Shown here piece after piece: positions 29,353 through 36,988 of a stretch of DNA of 64,000 bases. The stretch comes from Bacteroidota bacterium (GTDB lineage Bacteria > Bacteroidota > Bacteroidia > AKYH767-A > OLB10): the NCBI GenBank assembly GCA_016722525.1, contig JADKJB010000001.1, positions 620,001 to 684,000 on the forward strand. The letters are read 5' to 3'. The position numbers were made by a program, and so were the translations under genes. Positions within the stretch are counted from its first letter, which is position 1, and each line of letters opens with the position of its first letter. The notes beneath the pieces were generated by a model. It made no database searches and had not been told where the DNA came from. It saw only the letters and a list, made by a program, of their open reading frames with translations.

Positions 29353-30341
29353 TTATTGAATATTATTGTTGGTTTTTTGCCATTCATAAAAATCTCTGAT
29401 TGTTTCTTCAAGAGGCCTTGCAGCATGTCCAAGTTCTGAAGTAGCTTTTGAATGGTCCATATTCGGATGGCAGGATTTCAAAACATCAATCGACGTTTTT
29501 GTAAACAGAGGCGGAGTTCCGGAAATTTTGCTGTACAATGAAATGATCGGAAGGAGTAAATGCAAAATGGATGTTGGAATAATCAGACTTGGGACTTTCT
29601 TGCCAGTTACTTTTTTAATAATGTTGGCAAGTTGTTTCAAAGTGTAATAATTGCCTGACAACATATATATTTGACCGTTACGCCCTTTTTCTATAGCATG
29701 AATAACGGAATCAACCACATCTCTTACATCCACAAAATTATATCCTCCTTCCGGCAAGGCCAGTATTTTCTCATCATAAAATTGTATCAGTGCTTTCCCC
29801 ATCTCGGATGGTTTAAAATCAAATGGCCCTATAACGGCACTCGGACGAAGAATCACAACCTCTGGTGCATTTGTATTGCCGGTATTTAATAAAAATTGTT
29901 CACCCAACGCTTTTGAATAATCATAAACAGCAGCAGTCGCTTTTTTATAAGTACGTTTTTCATCAAATGGAATTGAAAACGGTTCTTCCACAACAGCATG
30001 CACACTGCTTAAATGAATTATTTTTTTAATACCGGATTTAATTGCCATTTCAAGCACATTTGCCGGCCCTTCAGTATTTGTTTTGAATACCACTCCATCG
30101 GGATCACCATGAATTGAAATGATGGCAGCACAATTAATCACAATATCACAACTTGAAAATACTCTTAAAAGATCTTCTTTGTTGAGAATATTACCTTTAA
30201 AAAGTGAAACAGGTAAGCCCTTCAGGGCAGTATTATCAGAATGATACATTGCATTTACCGAAAAGCCCTGTTCTGTCAAAATCTGCAAATTACATTGCCA
30301 ATATGCCCATTTGCACCGGTAACAGCTATTGTTTTGGTCAT
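29353..30341 (-). CDS. NAD(P)-dependent epimerase/3-beta-HSD-like SDR (one frameshift)
   Basis: An extended short-chain dehydrogenase. The ATG at 30341 gives TKTIAVTGANGHIGN, the Rossmann motif (G-x-x-G-x-x-G). The frame then shifts near 30287 and continues LTEQGFSVNAMYHSDN. Further marks are DIVINCAAI, LSSVHAVVEEP and the catalytic pair in YDYSKALGE (Y-x-x-x-K). Corrected length about 329 residues. The nearest relatives are 3-beta-hydroxysteroid dehydrogenase and dihydroflavonol reductase types. It is first in a two-gene operon with the 5-alpha-reductase-like gene, suggesting consecutive steps on a sterol-like or isoprenoid lipid. Confidence 0.88.
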
Positions 30342-30361
30342 GTGATTAGGATGGGGTAAAT

Positions 30362-30395
30362 ATAAAAAAATCCCCGGAGAATTTCCCGGGGATTT
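30362..30395 (-). terminator. Terminator of the YCF48-like gene
   Basis: The stem AAATCCCCGG/CCGGGGATTT with an 8-nt loop is followed on the minus strand by seven T. It lies 27 bp after the stop of the 30422-31690 gene and just upstream of the SDR gene. Confidence 0.88.
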
Positions 30396-30421
30396 AATGA
30401 AATCCTGTTATGGATTCCGGC

Positions 30422-31690
30422 CTATTTACAAACGACGATTTTTTTCTGAAGAGACTTATTATTATTTCTGATGTTCAAAGTATAGATACCATTAGCTGCA
30501 TTGTTTCCTACAGGTAGCTGAATCAATTCTCCGGAGGAATTGAATTGTTGATGCAAAATTATTTTTCCAATGGGATCAGTTAATTCCAGAGTGAATTCAC
30601 CAGTCAGGCCAAGTATGGAAACGAAAGTGTTGTGTCCTACAGGATTTGGAAAAACAGATAGGTTCTCAAATGAATCCCATTCACCAATACTTGTTGCTTC
30701 AGGTGTAAACTTTTTTATCAATCCGTTTGAACCACAAACATAACCGGTTTGTCCGGAAAATGAAAGGGAGTTCAGGAAAACACTCGGACCATAAACTCCT
30801 CCGGCAACTGCATATTCTAAATTCCAGTTAAGACCACCATCCACTGTGCCATATATTTCACCCATGCTTGAAAGCACATGACCATGAGTAGCATTGATAA
30901 AATCAAAATCCTGAATTGAAAAAATAGGAGATATGGAAATCGTGTCCCAACTCAAACCGCCATTTGTTGTTTTATATAATGTATTGGAATATTGTAAAGA
31001 CGAAACCATCACATTGCTGTTGACAACATCTATTTTTGACATGCTGCTGATAGTCATGAATGGATTTGCAACTGAAAGCAGATTATTCCAGGTAAGTCCG
31101 CCATCAGTTGTTTTCATAACGACAGCAAGATTATTTTCGGTGCCACTCGCATAGCCTTCTGCCACTCCGGTAAATGCAATCTTGACTACAGTAAAAGCTA
31201 ATGGAGTATTGATCCAGGTAATGCCACCGTCGATGGTTTTATAGAGTGTTGATTCACTACTTACAAAGCCTTGTAAAGGATCAAGAAATGAAATGGAGTT
31301 GACAGCAAGTACCGAAGTTGGATCGGGAGTGATATCAGTCCAGGTTGATCCGTTGTCGGTGGTTGCCATTAAAACCTGATTCGTATTATTAAGACCGCCT
31401 GCAAAGCCATGATCAGTATCCGTAAAATTCAAATCTAAAACAGTTGCTGAAGATAATAAACCTGCAAAGGGTATGGAATCCCAGGTTAAGCCACCATCAT
31501 TAGAGCGCATGATGAAGGAACCCGGACCGGAATTAATTCCACTTACGAAAACTGTTTGAGGAAGCGCCGTGAATGCTTTATTAAAATAGTTGTACTCATC
31601 AAATCTGACCATATTCCATTGGGCAGTGAGTACTGTGGGCAAAGTTGCAAACATACTGATGAAGCAAAATTGCAGTATCATTTTTTTCAT
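30422..31690 (-). CDS. T9SS-secreted YCF48/BNR-repeat protein
   Basis: A 422-residue protein with a signal peptide (1-23, ends PTVLTAQ). It has repeated SxDGGxTWxxI units (RSNDGGLTWDSI, TTDNGSTWTDI, KTIDGGITWINT, KTTDGGLTWNNL, GTVDGGLNWNLE), the YCF48/BNR propeller pattern, through residue about 330. A type A sorting domain follows (LSVFPNPVGHNTFVS to the end). YCF48 in photosynthetic organisms assists photosystem II assembly, but in Bacteroidota these repeats are common in secreted proteins, so only a binding or structural role can be suggested. Confidence 0.88.
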   Translation of the reverse strand: MKKMILQFCFISMFATLPTVLTAQWNMVRFDEYNYFNKAFTALPQTVFVSGINSGPGSFIMRSNDGGLTWDSIPFAGLLSSATVLDLNFTDTDHGFAGGLNNTNQVLMATTDNGSTWTDITPDPTSVLAVNSISFLDPLQGFVSSESTLYKTIDGGITWINTPLAFTVVKIAFTGVAEGYASGTENNLAVVMKTTDGGLTWNNLLSVANPFMTISSMSKIDVVNSNVMVSSLQYSNTLYKTTNGGLSWDTISISPIFSIQDFDFINATHGHVLSSMGEIYGTVDGGLNWNLEYAVAGGVYGPSVFLNSLSFSGQTGYVCGSNGLIKKFTPEATSIGEWDSFENLSVFPNPVGHNTFVSILGLTGEFTLELTDPIGKIILHQQFNSSGELIQLPVGNNAANGIYTLNIRNNNKSLQKKIVVCK

Positions 31691-31775
31691 GGTAAGTGAG
31701 TTTTAGAATGAACGTTTAATTACAATTCCAAAATTGCACTCTTATTTTCAATCCCTTGTTATGGATTTCGGTAAA

Positions 31776-32637
31776 TTACTTATGAATTTTAACCAGTTGA
31801 GAATTTAGCTCCGAAGGGCTGAAGCCGGTTTTATTCTTTATAAAGAGGCTGAAACTGGCAGGGCTATCGAAACCCAGTTGGAAAGAAATTTCCTTGTGAG
31901 AAGTTGTTTCAAAGAGCAATAATCGTTTTGCTTCAAGTAAAATACGATCGTGAATTGCCTGTAAAGGACTGATACCCAGATATTTTTTTATAGTCAGGGC
32001 TAGTTTTTTTTCAGAAGTGTTCAATTTTTGAGCATATTGAGTAACAACTCTGTTTTCGTGGTATTCTGCTTCCAGTAGTTGCTGGAATTCAAAGCAATCT
32101 GCGATCATCTGTCAATGACATTCCTGATGTTGTTGTTCTGAAATCGAGCAATTGCAATATCAAAGCTTGCAAATACTGAAGCGATAATTCTTTTGAAATT
32201 ACTGATTTGTTTTTTGTTGCATCTTCCAGTAAATCCAGAATTTGTTCAATTTTATTCAATTTCGACAAATCTTTTTCAAAAATCACTGCGGCATTGTCCT
32301 CAAAAGAAAATTGTTTTAGTAGTAATCTCACCGTTGATGAAGGAATTACTTCCTCTCTGAATTGAACAAGTCGGCCGTGAGCTTTTTTAGCTCTCCTCAA
32401 CAAATGAATTTGCTGAGGGAAAACGATATAACAACTTTTAGCAACAACCGGATACTCTTTAAAATCGATGAGTTGAATACCTCCCCCTGTTTCAAAGAAA
32501 AAGATCTCAAAATAATCGTGACGATGTTCTGTTGTGAAGTCGTAAGGATTTTTATGTTCAATTCGTCGTACCTGAACCGGTGGCTCATTCAGCATAAGTG
32601 AATGTGTTGGCAGCGTGGAAAATGTTTGAGGCATCAA
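31776..32637 (-). CDS. AraC-family transcriptional regulator (one frameshift)
   Basis: The N-terminal frame (32637-32089) is a cupin sensor with HRHDYFEIFFFETGGG and IVFPQQIHLLR. The C-terminal frame (32108-31776) is the double HTH of AraC/XylS: LNTSEKKLALTIKKYLGISPLQ, then HKEISFQLGFDSPASFSLFIKNKTGFSPSE, split here by its loop. The frames overlap; removing one T from CTTTGAA near 32098 gives a continuous RRLLEFQQLLEAEY. Corrected length about 286 residues. Such proteins bind a small ligand and activate nearby genes. No target gene is adjacent; upstream lies a 533-bp gap with regulatory signals. Confidence 0.88.
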
Positions 32638-32813
32638 TAAATCAGTTTGATGATTATATTAAAATTGAACGCAAGGAATTCAAATTTAATAAATAAAAAT
32701 GACAATCCGAATTTAAGACTGTTTCATATGAAAAAACCAACAGATAAACGCATCCCAGGGCGACTCAAAACTGACTATCAGCCCTTTAATATTTTTAAAA
32801 ACCCTGATATTCG

Positions 32814-32904
32814 GAAATAAAAAGGGGACTGTAGAAATTTTCACTGGTTGTTGGTTCGGGAAACCGAATTAGATTATTTATGAAAATATTTTCTACAATC
32901 CCCT
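32814..32904 (-). terminator. Long stem-loop with T tract
   Basis: On the minus strand AGGGGATTGTAGAAAA (from 32904) pairs with TTTCTACAGTCCCCT (to 32822), with one G-T wobble and a small bulge, and is followed by TTTTTATTT. The loop holds a second small hairpin (TTCGG/CCGAA at 32855-32868). The wobble fits only the minus-strand RNA, which sets the direction. Confidence 0.6.
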
Positions 32905-33071
32905 GATTGTGTGTTTCAGTCATCATGCACGGTTTATTATTTTGACTCGACGATCACAGTGGTGAACAGGTCGACCTTTTGGTTCATGTGATGAGACCCA
33001 CTATTTCAACTGACTAAACCGGTTAAAGAGACCTGAAATTTTATTTTTCAGGTGAATTAACTACTATTTTC
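32814..33071 (-). ncRNA. Candidate small RNA of about 255 nt
   Basis: The span is inferred from a promoter ending near 33078 and a terminator at 32814. No start codon with a plausible protein was found in it, and it contains at least two hairpins. An FNR-type box lies 80 bp upstream. It could instead be an untranslated leader of the araC-like gene with an attenuator. No known RNA family was recognised. Confidence 0.3.
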
Positions 33072-33077
33072 AATATT

Positions 33078-33109
33078 CAAAGCTAGTTAAGTAAAATGGA
33101 GCTGGCAAT
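33078..33109 (-). promoter_or_regulatory. Predicted promoter with -33 and -7 boxes
   Basis: On the minus strand ATTG (33109-33106) and TAGCTTTG (33085-33078) are separated by 20 bp, a good match to the Bacteroidota consensus TTG...TAnnTTTG. It points into the gap before the AraC-like gene. Confidence 0.5.
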
Positions 33110-33151
33110 GAGTCAGATCAATCAAAAAGTTGAATGTTTTCAAGAAAAAAA

Positions 33152-33165
33152 TTGATGAGGATCAA
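33152..33165. promoter_or_regulatory. Perfect FNR/CRP-type palindrome
   Basis: TTGAT-GAGG-ATCAA equals the FNR consensus TTGATnnnnATCAA. It begins 6 bp past the stop codon of the adjacent Crp/Fnr-type gene, about 80 bp upstream of the predicted minus-strand promoter start. It is the only such perfect site I noticed in the window. Confidence 0.5.
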
Positions 33166-33170
33166 TAAAT

Positions 33171-33862
33171 TTAACGATAAAAGTGGGCAATCCTGTTCAA
33201 TTCTTCCAAATTCATAATCGCTATTTTTTTTCGGTTAAGTTCAATTACCCTATCCTTGCTCAATTCAGTAAGTGTTCGAACTAATGTCTCAGTGTTTGTT
33301 GCAACCAGATGAGCAAGGTCGTTTCTGGAAAGAGTAATTTTGATTGTTTTAAGATCTTCATCCAGCCCATGGGTTTCCATCAGCCACAACAGTGTTTTTG
33401 CAGTTCGTTTACGAACCTGATCCGATAAAATATCTACCATTTTATCCATAACAGCATCGAATTGGCATGCAAAAAGTTTCATCAGACTTACGGAAAAAAG
33501 TGGATTATTTTCAATACACTCAAAAAAGTTTTTCTTTGGCAGAAAACTCAATTCAGTTTTTTCTATGGTTTCGGCCCAGAAATGATATTCCGAATGCCGC
33601 ATGAGTGCACTATATCCGACCATTTCACCTTCCCCTGCAATATGGATGATAATCTCTCTGGATGAATCAGAAATTTTATAAATTTTTACTTTCCCTTTGT
33701 TGATAATAAAAAGGCCTGTTGGTGTAAATCCGGCTCGATGAATAATTTCCTTTTTTTGAAAGTGAAAAATTTTTAATTGAGATTCAATCTTTTTCTCACA
33801 TCTATATCAAGCACCCCAAAGGGAGCAAAAAAGTTGTGTTCTTTAGAAAGGATTGTAGTCAT
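33171..33862 (-). CDS. Crp/Fnr-family transcriptional regulator (one frameshift)
   Basis: The ATG at 33862 opens MTTILSKEHNFFAPFGVLDID. The frame breaks near 33797 and continues EKKIESQLKIFHFQKKEIIHRAGFTPTGLFIINKGKVKIY in the next frame, split here only by the indel: a cNMP-binding beta roll. The C-terminal HTH is LSRNDLAHLVATNTETLVRTL. The recognition helix has E and R spaced as in FNR (ExxxR), which reads TTGA half sites. No cysteine cluster for an iron-sulphur cluster is present, so it is not a classical oxygen-sensing FNR. Corrected length about 230 residues. Confidence 0.88.
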
Positions 33863-33868
33863 GGGAAA

Positions 33869-33875
33869 CACCTCC
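33869..33875 (-). promoter_or_regulatory. Strong Shine-Dalgarno site of the Crp/Fnr gene
   Basis: GGAGGTG on the minus strand, 6 nt before the ATG at 33862. Bacteroidota rarely use such strong sites; it fixes this ATG as the start even though the frame breaks 20 codons later. Confidence 0.7.
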
Positions 33876-34051
33876 GATATAATTAATTAATAAAGATAGA
33901 CAATATTAAATCAATAAGGGAGAAATTGAAATTCAGTAACTTAGATGATATGAGGGAGGATGAAGAGTTTAAAACTCCGGAATTTTGGCCTGATTTAATT
34001 TCACTTGCAATTTTAGAAAACCAGATCCGGTGATTTTCAAAACAAAGCACT

Positions 34052-34059
34052 TACCTTTG
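34052..34059 (+). promoter_or_regulatory. Predicted -7 box of the SnoaL-like gene
   Basis: TACCTTTG fits TAnnTTTG, 26 bp before the ATG at 34086. Confidence 0.45.
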
Positions 34060-34085
34060 GTTACTTCATTTTATTTTGAAAAACC

Positions 34086-34439
34086 ATGAATACAGAAACA
34101 ATTGCAAAAGAATGGCTGGCTGCCTTCAACAATAAAGATCTTGAGGCACTTTTGAAATTATATAATGAGCAAGCTGTACATTTTAGTCCTAAATTAAAAA
34201 TCAGGCATCCTGAAACAAACGGATTTATAAAAGGTAAAGCTGAGTTGAGGAACTGGTGGCAGGATGCTTTTAATCGTCTGCCTCAACTCGAATATCGTGA
34301 ACAGACTTTAACAGCTAATGAATGCCGGGTTTTTATGGAATACACCCGAATTGTTCCAGGAGAAGATTCTATAAATGTTGCTGAAGTTTTGGAAATTAAA
34401 GATGGGCTTATTATTGCTTCCCGGGTGTATCATGGGTAA
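34086..34439 (+). CDS. SnoaL/NTF2-like fold protein
   Basis: A 117-residue cytoplasmic protein with the SnoaL-like pattern: an N-terminal helix followed by WLAAFNNKDLEALLKLYNEQAVHFSP, then GFIKGKAELRNWWQDAFNRLP, and strands ending VAEVLEIKDGLIIASRVYHG. Proteins of this fold include isomerases, hydrolases and binding proteins; the family alone does not give a reaction. The gene is monocistronic, with its own -7 box. Confidence 0.85.
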   Translation: MNTETIAKEWLAAFNNKDLEALLKLYNEQAVHFSPKLKIRHPETNGFIKGKAELRNWWQDAFNRLPQLEYREQTLTANECRVFMEYTRIVPGEDSINVAEVLEIKDGLIIASRVYHG

Positions 34440-34510
34440 TAGTAAATATTTTTTAATCACGTTAAAGTTACATGCTTTAGCGTGATGACAAGACCAAAGC
34501 AAAACTTCAA

Positions 34511-34900
34511 TTAAAAAATTTCTACATTATAAACATCTTCCTGATTTCGTGGAATAGAAGGAAAGTAAAATCCTCCGGGTTGAGGAATGATCTCGTGCAA
34601 ATCAAAATCTTGCATGTTTTTGGCAACCCTTCAAAATACAAAGTAAAAGTGTATCCATTGGTATTATCAGTAAGTGTCCATTGTGGAGCCAATGAAATAT
34701 TCTCAACATGCAGTAATTTGCTCCGGTGAGAATTAGCTTTGTCAATTAAAAAGTAGATCTCCAAATCCGAATTGCCCCTTCTCCGCTGAAATTACAATGT
34801 ACTATAATTACCCTTTCTCTTCAGTATCCAGTAGCGGCATATCAACCACTTTAACAGCAGTTTCTTGTTCCGGTAAAATGTGGTGGTTTTTATTTCCCAT
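34511..34900 (-). CDS. Uncharacterised Bacteroidota protein (about three frameshifts)
   Basis: Pieced together across frames from the ATG at 34900 (MGNKNHHILPEQETAVKVVD, MPLLDTEEKG) through VIIVHCNFSGEGAIRIWRST, FLIDKANSHRSKLLHVENI, SLAPQWTLTDNTNGYTFTLY and FEGLPKNMQDFDLHEIIPQP to the final GGFYFPSIPRNQEDVYNVEI-F. The breaks lie near 34813 (a G lost), 34748 (a T lost) and 34617. The rebuilt protein of about 130 residues is compact, with no signal peptide, and reads like one well-conserved small domain. I do not recognise a function. Confidence 0.65.
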
Positions 34901-35049
34901 ATGTGTAGGACAAAATTACGCAAAAAATGTTCGTAGTTGCAAATGAATATTTCGTAATATTTTTTTAGTGATACCTGGTTAGCTTTTTCCAGAAATCAAA
35001 GGTGAAATAAAATTTAATTCAATTAATTTGGAATTGCTGAATTACTATT

Positions 35050-35057
35050 TATATTTG
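35050..35057 (+). promoter_or_regulatory. Predicted -7 box
   Basis: TATATTTG fits TAnnTTTG, 54 bp before the ATG at 35111. Confidence 0.45.
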
Positions 35058-35110
35058 CATAGTTAACTAACTTTTACAGGTCATTTTTGTATGACACTAT
35101 TTTTTCAGGT

Positions 35111-35347
35111 ATGCGAAACACCTATAGCAAAAAGCAGAGCAAGGAGCAACTGCGAATCGAAAATCAAATCAGAAGATTGAAACTGGAAATTAGGCATGGT
35201 TCCAATTTTGGATTTTACAGCACCGACAAACAATGTAATCTCCCTCCTCATATGGAGAAAGTAATTCTCGATAGCCTTGAACGTTTCGAAAAGAATTTGA
35301 AACAGTCAAAGCCTGATAAGATTCAGAAAGCAGACGAAAATTTCTGA
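35111..35347 (+). CDS. Small hypothetical protein
   Basis: A 78-residue basic, helical protein (MRNTYSKKQSKEQLRIENQI, then KLEIRHGSNFGFYSTDK and LPPHMEKVILDSLERFEKNL). A TTG at 35087 in frame is a possible earlier start, but the ATG at 35111 fits the N-terminus better. It has a promoter of its own. It could be a small structural or regulatory protein; no family recognised. Confidence 0.6.
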   Translation: MRNTYSKKQSKEQLRIENQIRRLKLEIRHGSNFGFYSTDKQCNLPPHMEKVILDSLERFEKNLKQSKPDKIQKADENF

Positions 35348-35486
35348 CAGGAGTCTGTTATTTAATATCTTATGAAATTTAAAATATTGAAAATTAGTTA
35401 AATAGTAAATATTTTGAATTGGTAATAGGGGTATTTAACGATAGGGTTGTCTTGGTTGTATAAAAACTAAAAACTTTATCTTAAGT

Positions 35487-36197
35487 ATGAAAAATGTAAT
35501 AAGTTTAATGACAGCAATTCTGGTAATTTCTTTATTTGCTTCCTGCAAAAAAGAAATAAATGGTTCAGGCGTATTCATGATTCAATCACGCAATGTTTCG
35601 CCGTTTACCGAAGTTAAATCGTGTGGTGACTTTACTGTAATTTTAAAAGAAGATTCAATTCCACATATTGAATTATATGGGGAAGACAATATTCTTCCTG
35701 AAATTGAAACTGATGTTTATGGTAATGAGCTTCGATTGTATTACAGGGATTCTAATCGAAAGTATGATGACAATGGCGTCACCATTACCATCTACAATCC
35801 TAAGTACCATGCAATTGATTTGCAAGGTTCCGGTACCATGACTTCTCATTCCATCTTAACTGCTGAATCATTCAATGTGAATGTATCCGGTTCGGGTAAA
35901 ATTGACTTAGCTGTGAATACTGTCAACCTAGGCACAAATGTATCAGGGTCCGGAAAAATAGTTTTTGCAGGGTCTGCAATAAATGCATCTCACAACATTT
36001 CAGGTTCAGGAAAAATTGCAGCGTTTGGAATGTTGAGCAATAATGTAAAAGCAACCATTTCGGGTTCGGGAAATTGCGAAGTAAACGTAAAAGATTTCCT
36101 GGAAGCAACCATCAGCGGAAGCGGTAACGTTGTTTATAGAGGAAATCCAATGATTAATACACACATTAACGGATCCGGACATGTGAAACCGGAATAA
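35487..36197 (+). CDS. DUF2807 (GIN domain) lipoprotein
   Basis: A 236-residue protein with a lipobox at FASC (lipidated C20). The rest is a right-handed beta-helix-like domain with regularly spaced glycine-serine turns (LQGSGTM, VSGSGKI, ISGSGKI, ISGSGNC, INGSGHV), the hallmark of the putative auto-transporter adhesin family DUF2807. It opens with SRNVSPFTEVKSCGDFTVIL, the usual head. Probably outer-membrane anchored. A clear terminator follows. Function of the family is not established. Confidence 0.9.
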   Translation: MKNVISLMTAILVISLFASCKKEINGSGVFMIQSRNVSPFTEVKSCGDFTVILKEDSIPHIELYGEDNILPEIETDVYGNELRLYYRDSNRKYDDNGVTITIYNPKYHAIDLQGSGTMTSHSILTAESFNVNVSGSGKIDLAVNTVNLGTNVSGSGKIVFAGSAINASHNISGSGKIAAFGMLSNNVKATISGSGNCEVNVKDFLEATISGSGNVVYRGNPMINTHINGSGHVKPE

Positions 36198-36232
36198 AAA
36201 TAATCAGCGGAATTTACTATTAAAACTTTATG

Positions 36233-36289
36233 GAGAGGGTTGTTGAGTTGGTTAGTGCAGGTGGAAAAATACCCTCTCTTTTTTTTTTT
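36233..36289 (+). terminator. Terminator of the DUF2807 gene
   Basis: GAGAGGGT (36233-36240) pairs with ACCCTCTC (36271-36278), followed by a long T run. The loop of 30 nt is longer than usual. Confidence 0.7.
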
Positions 36290-36347
36290 GAGATTAAAAT
36301 CAAGTACCGATAATTGTACTCCTTTTCATATCCTTTTCAAGATCTCT

Positions 36348-36710
36348 TTAATCTTCAATTTCTTCAGTCCATGCTTTGTAGAGTTCATTGATAAATAAAT
36401 TTTCACGGGCAGAAATTTCCTTATCAGCTGCAATTAACCGTGTTGCCATATCCAGAAAATGATTACGTTCACCTTTGTTTGAATCGAGATAAAACTGATT
36501 CATGGCGTTATTAAAATGAACAGGATAATCTTCAGATTTCAAAGCGCTTATAATTGCTAATTCGTTATCCAGATTGGAGAGGTCACCAAAATTTTCTTCT
36601 AAAAATTTTTTAATAATAATATCTTCTTGCCCATTGAATTTTCCATCAACAGCCGACAATATCATCAGCATGTGATACCCCGCAGTGGCTTTATTCATTG
36701 TTTTACTCAT
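36348..36710 (-). CDS. TerB-like protein
   Basis: A 120-residue all-helical protein. The pattern MLMILSAVDGKFNGQEDIII near the start and TRLIAADKEISARENLFINELY near the end is the repeated AxxDGxxxxxE motif of TerB/DjlA-N domains, whose acidic residues can bind metal. These domains occur in tellurite-resistance and stress modules, but stand-alone copies are common in Bacteroidota with no known role. No ter genes are nearby. Confidence 0.8.
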   Translation of the reverse strand: MSKTMNKATAGYHMLMILSAVDGKFNGQEDIIIKKFLEENFGDLSNLDNELAIISALKSEDYPVHFNNAMNQFYLDSNKGERNHFLDMATRLIAADKEISARENLFINELYKAWTEEIED

Positions 36711-36844
36711 ATTCCATTTATCGAAATTATGCGACTAAATTAAGCAAACCGCAGTTTTAAACTTTAAAAATTATGTAAAAAGCAGTAATTCAGGTGTTTA
36801 TATAAATAATCGTTAAAGCCGGCTCTTAGCGTCAAAAGTTCTAA

Positions 36845-36873
36845 AATATTGTATATCAATAAGATACAATATT
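36845..36873. promoter_or_regulatory. Perfect inverted repeat upstream of the TonB receptor
   Basis: AATATTGTAT and ATACAATATT form a perfect 10-bp inverted repeat with a 9-bp spacer, about 115 bp before the receptor start. Size and position fit an operator for a dimeric regulator; there is no T tract to make it a terminator. Confidence 0.5.
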
Positions 36874-36988
36874 GTTGCCATTATTTATAACGAATATATA
36901 ATTCCCTGATCACGTAACAGTTTTCACGTTTTCCGTAGAAGGGGTATCCAATTGTTTAAGGTTCGGCTCAAAAGAACTTCAAAAAGTT

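Larger units (their letters stand above)
32638..33170. other. 533-bp intergenic region with regulatory signals
   Basis: No protein gene is visible. On the minus strand it holds a perfect FNR-type palindrome (33152-33165), a -33/-7 promoter (33078-33109) and a terminator-like stem-loop (32814-32904). A hairpin ACCTGAAA/TTTCAGGT lies at 33031-33053. Together these suggest a short non-coding transcript, described separately. Confidence 0.5.

Noticed and set aside
33171..33862. A classical oxygen-sensing FNR
   Set aside because: The N-terminal part lacks the cysteine cluster needed to bind an iron-sulphur centre.
36348..36710. A tellurite-resistance operon
   Set aside because: Only one TerB-like gene is present, with no terC, terD or terZ nearby.
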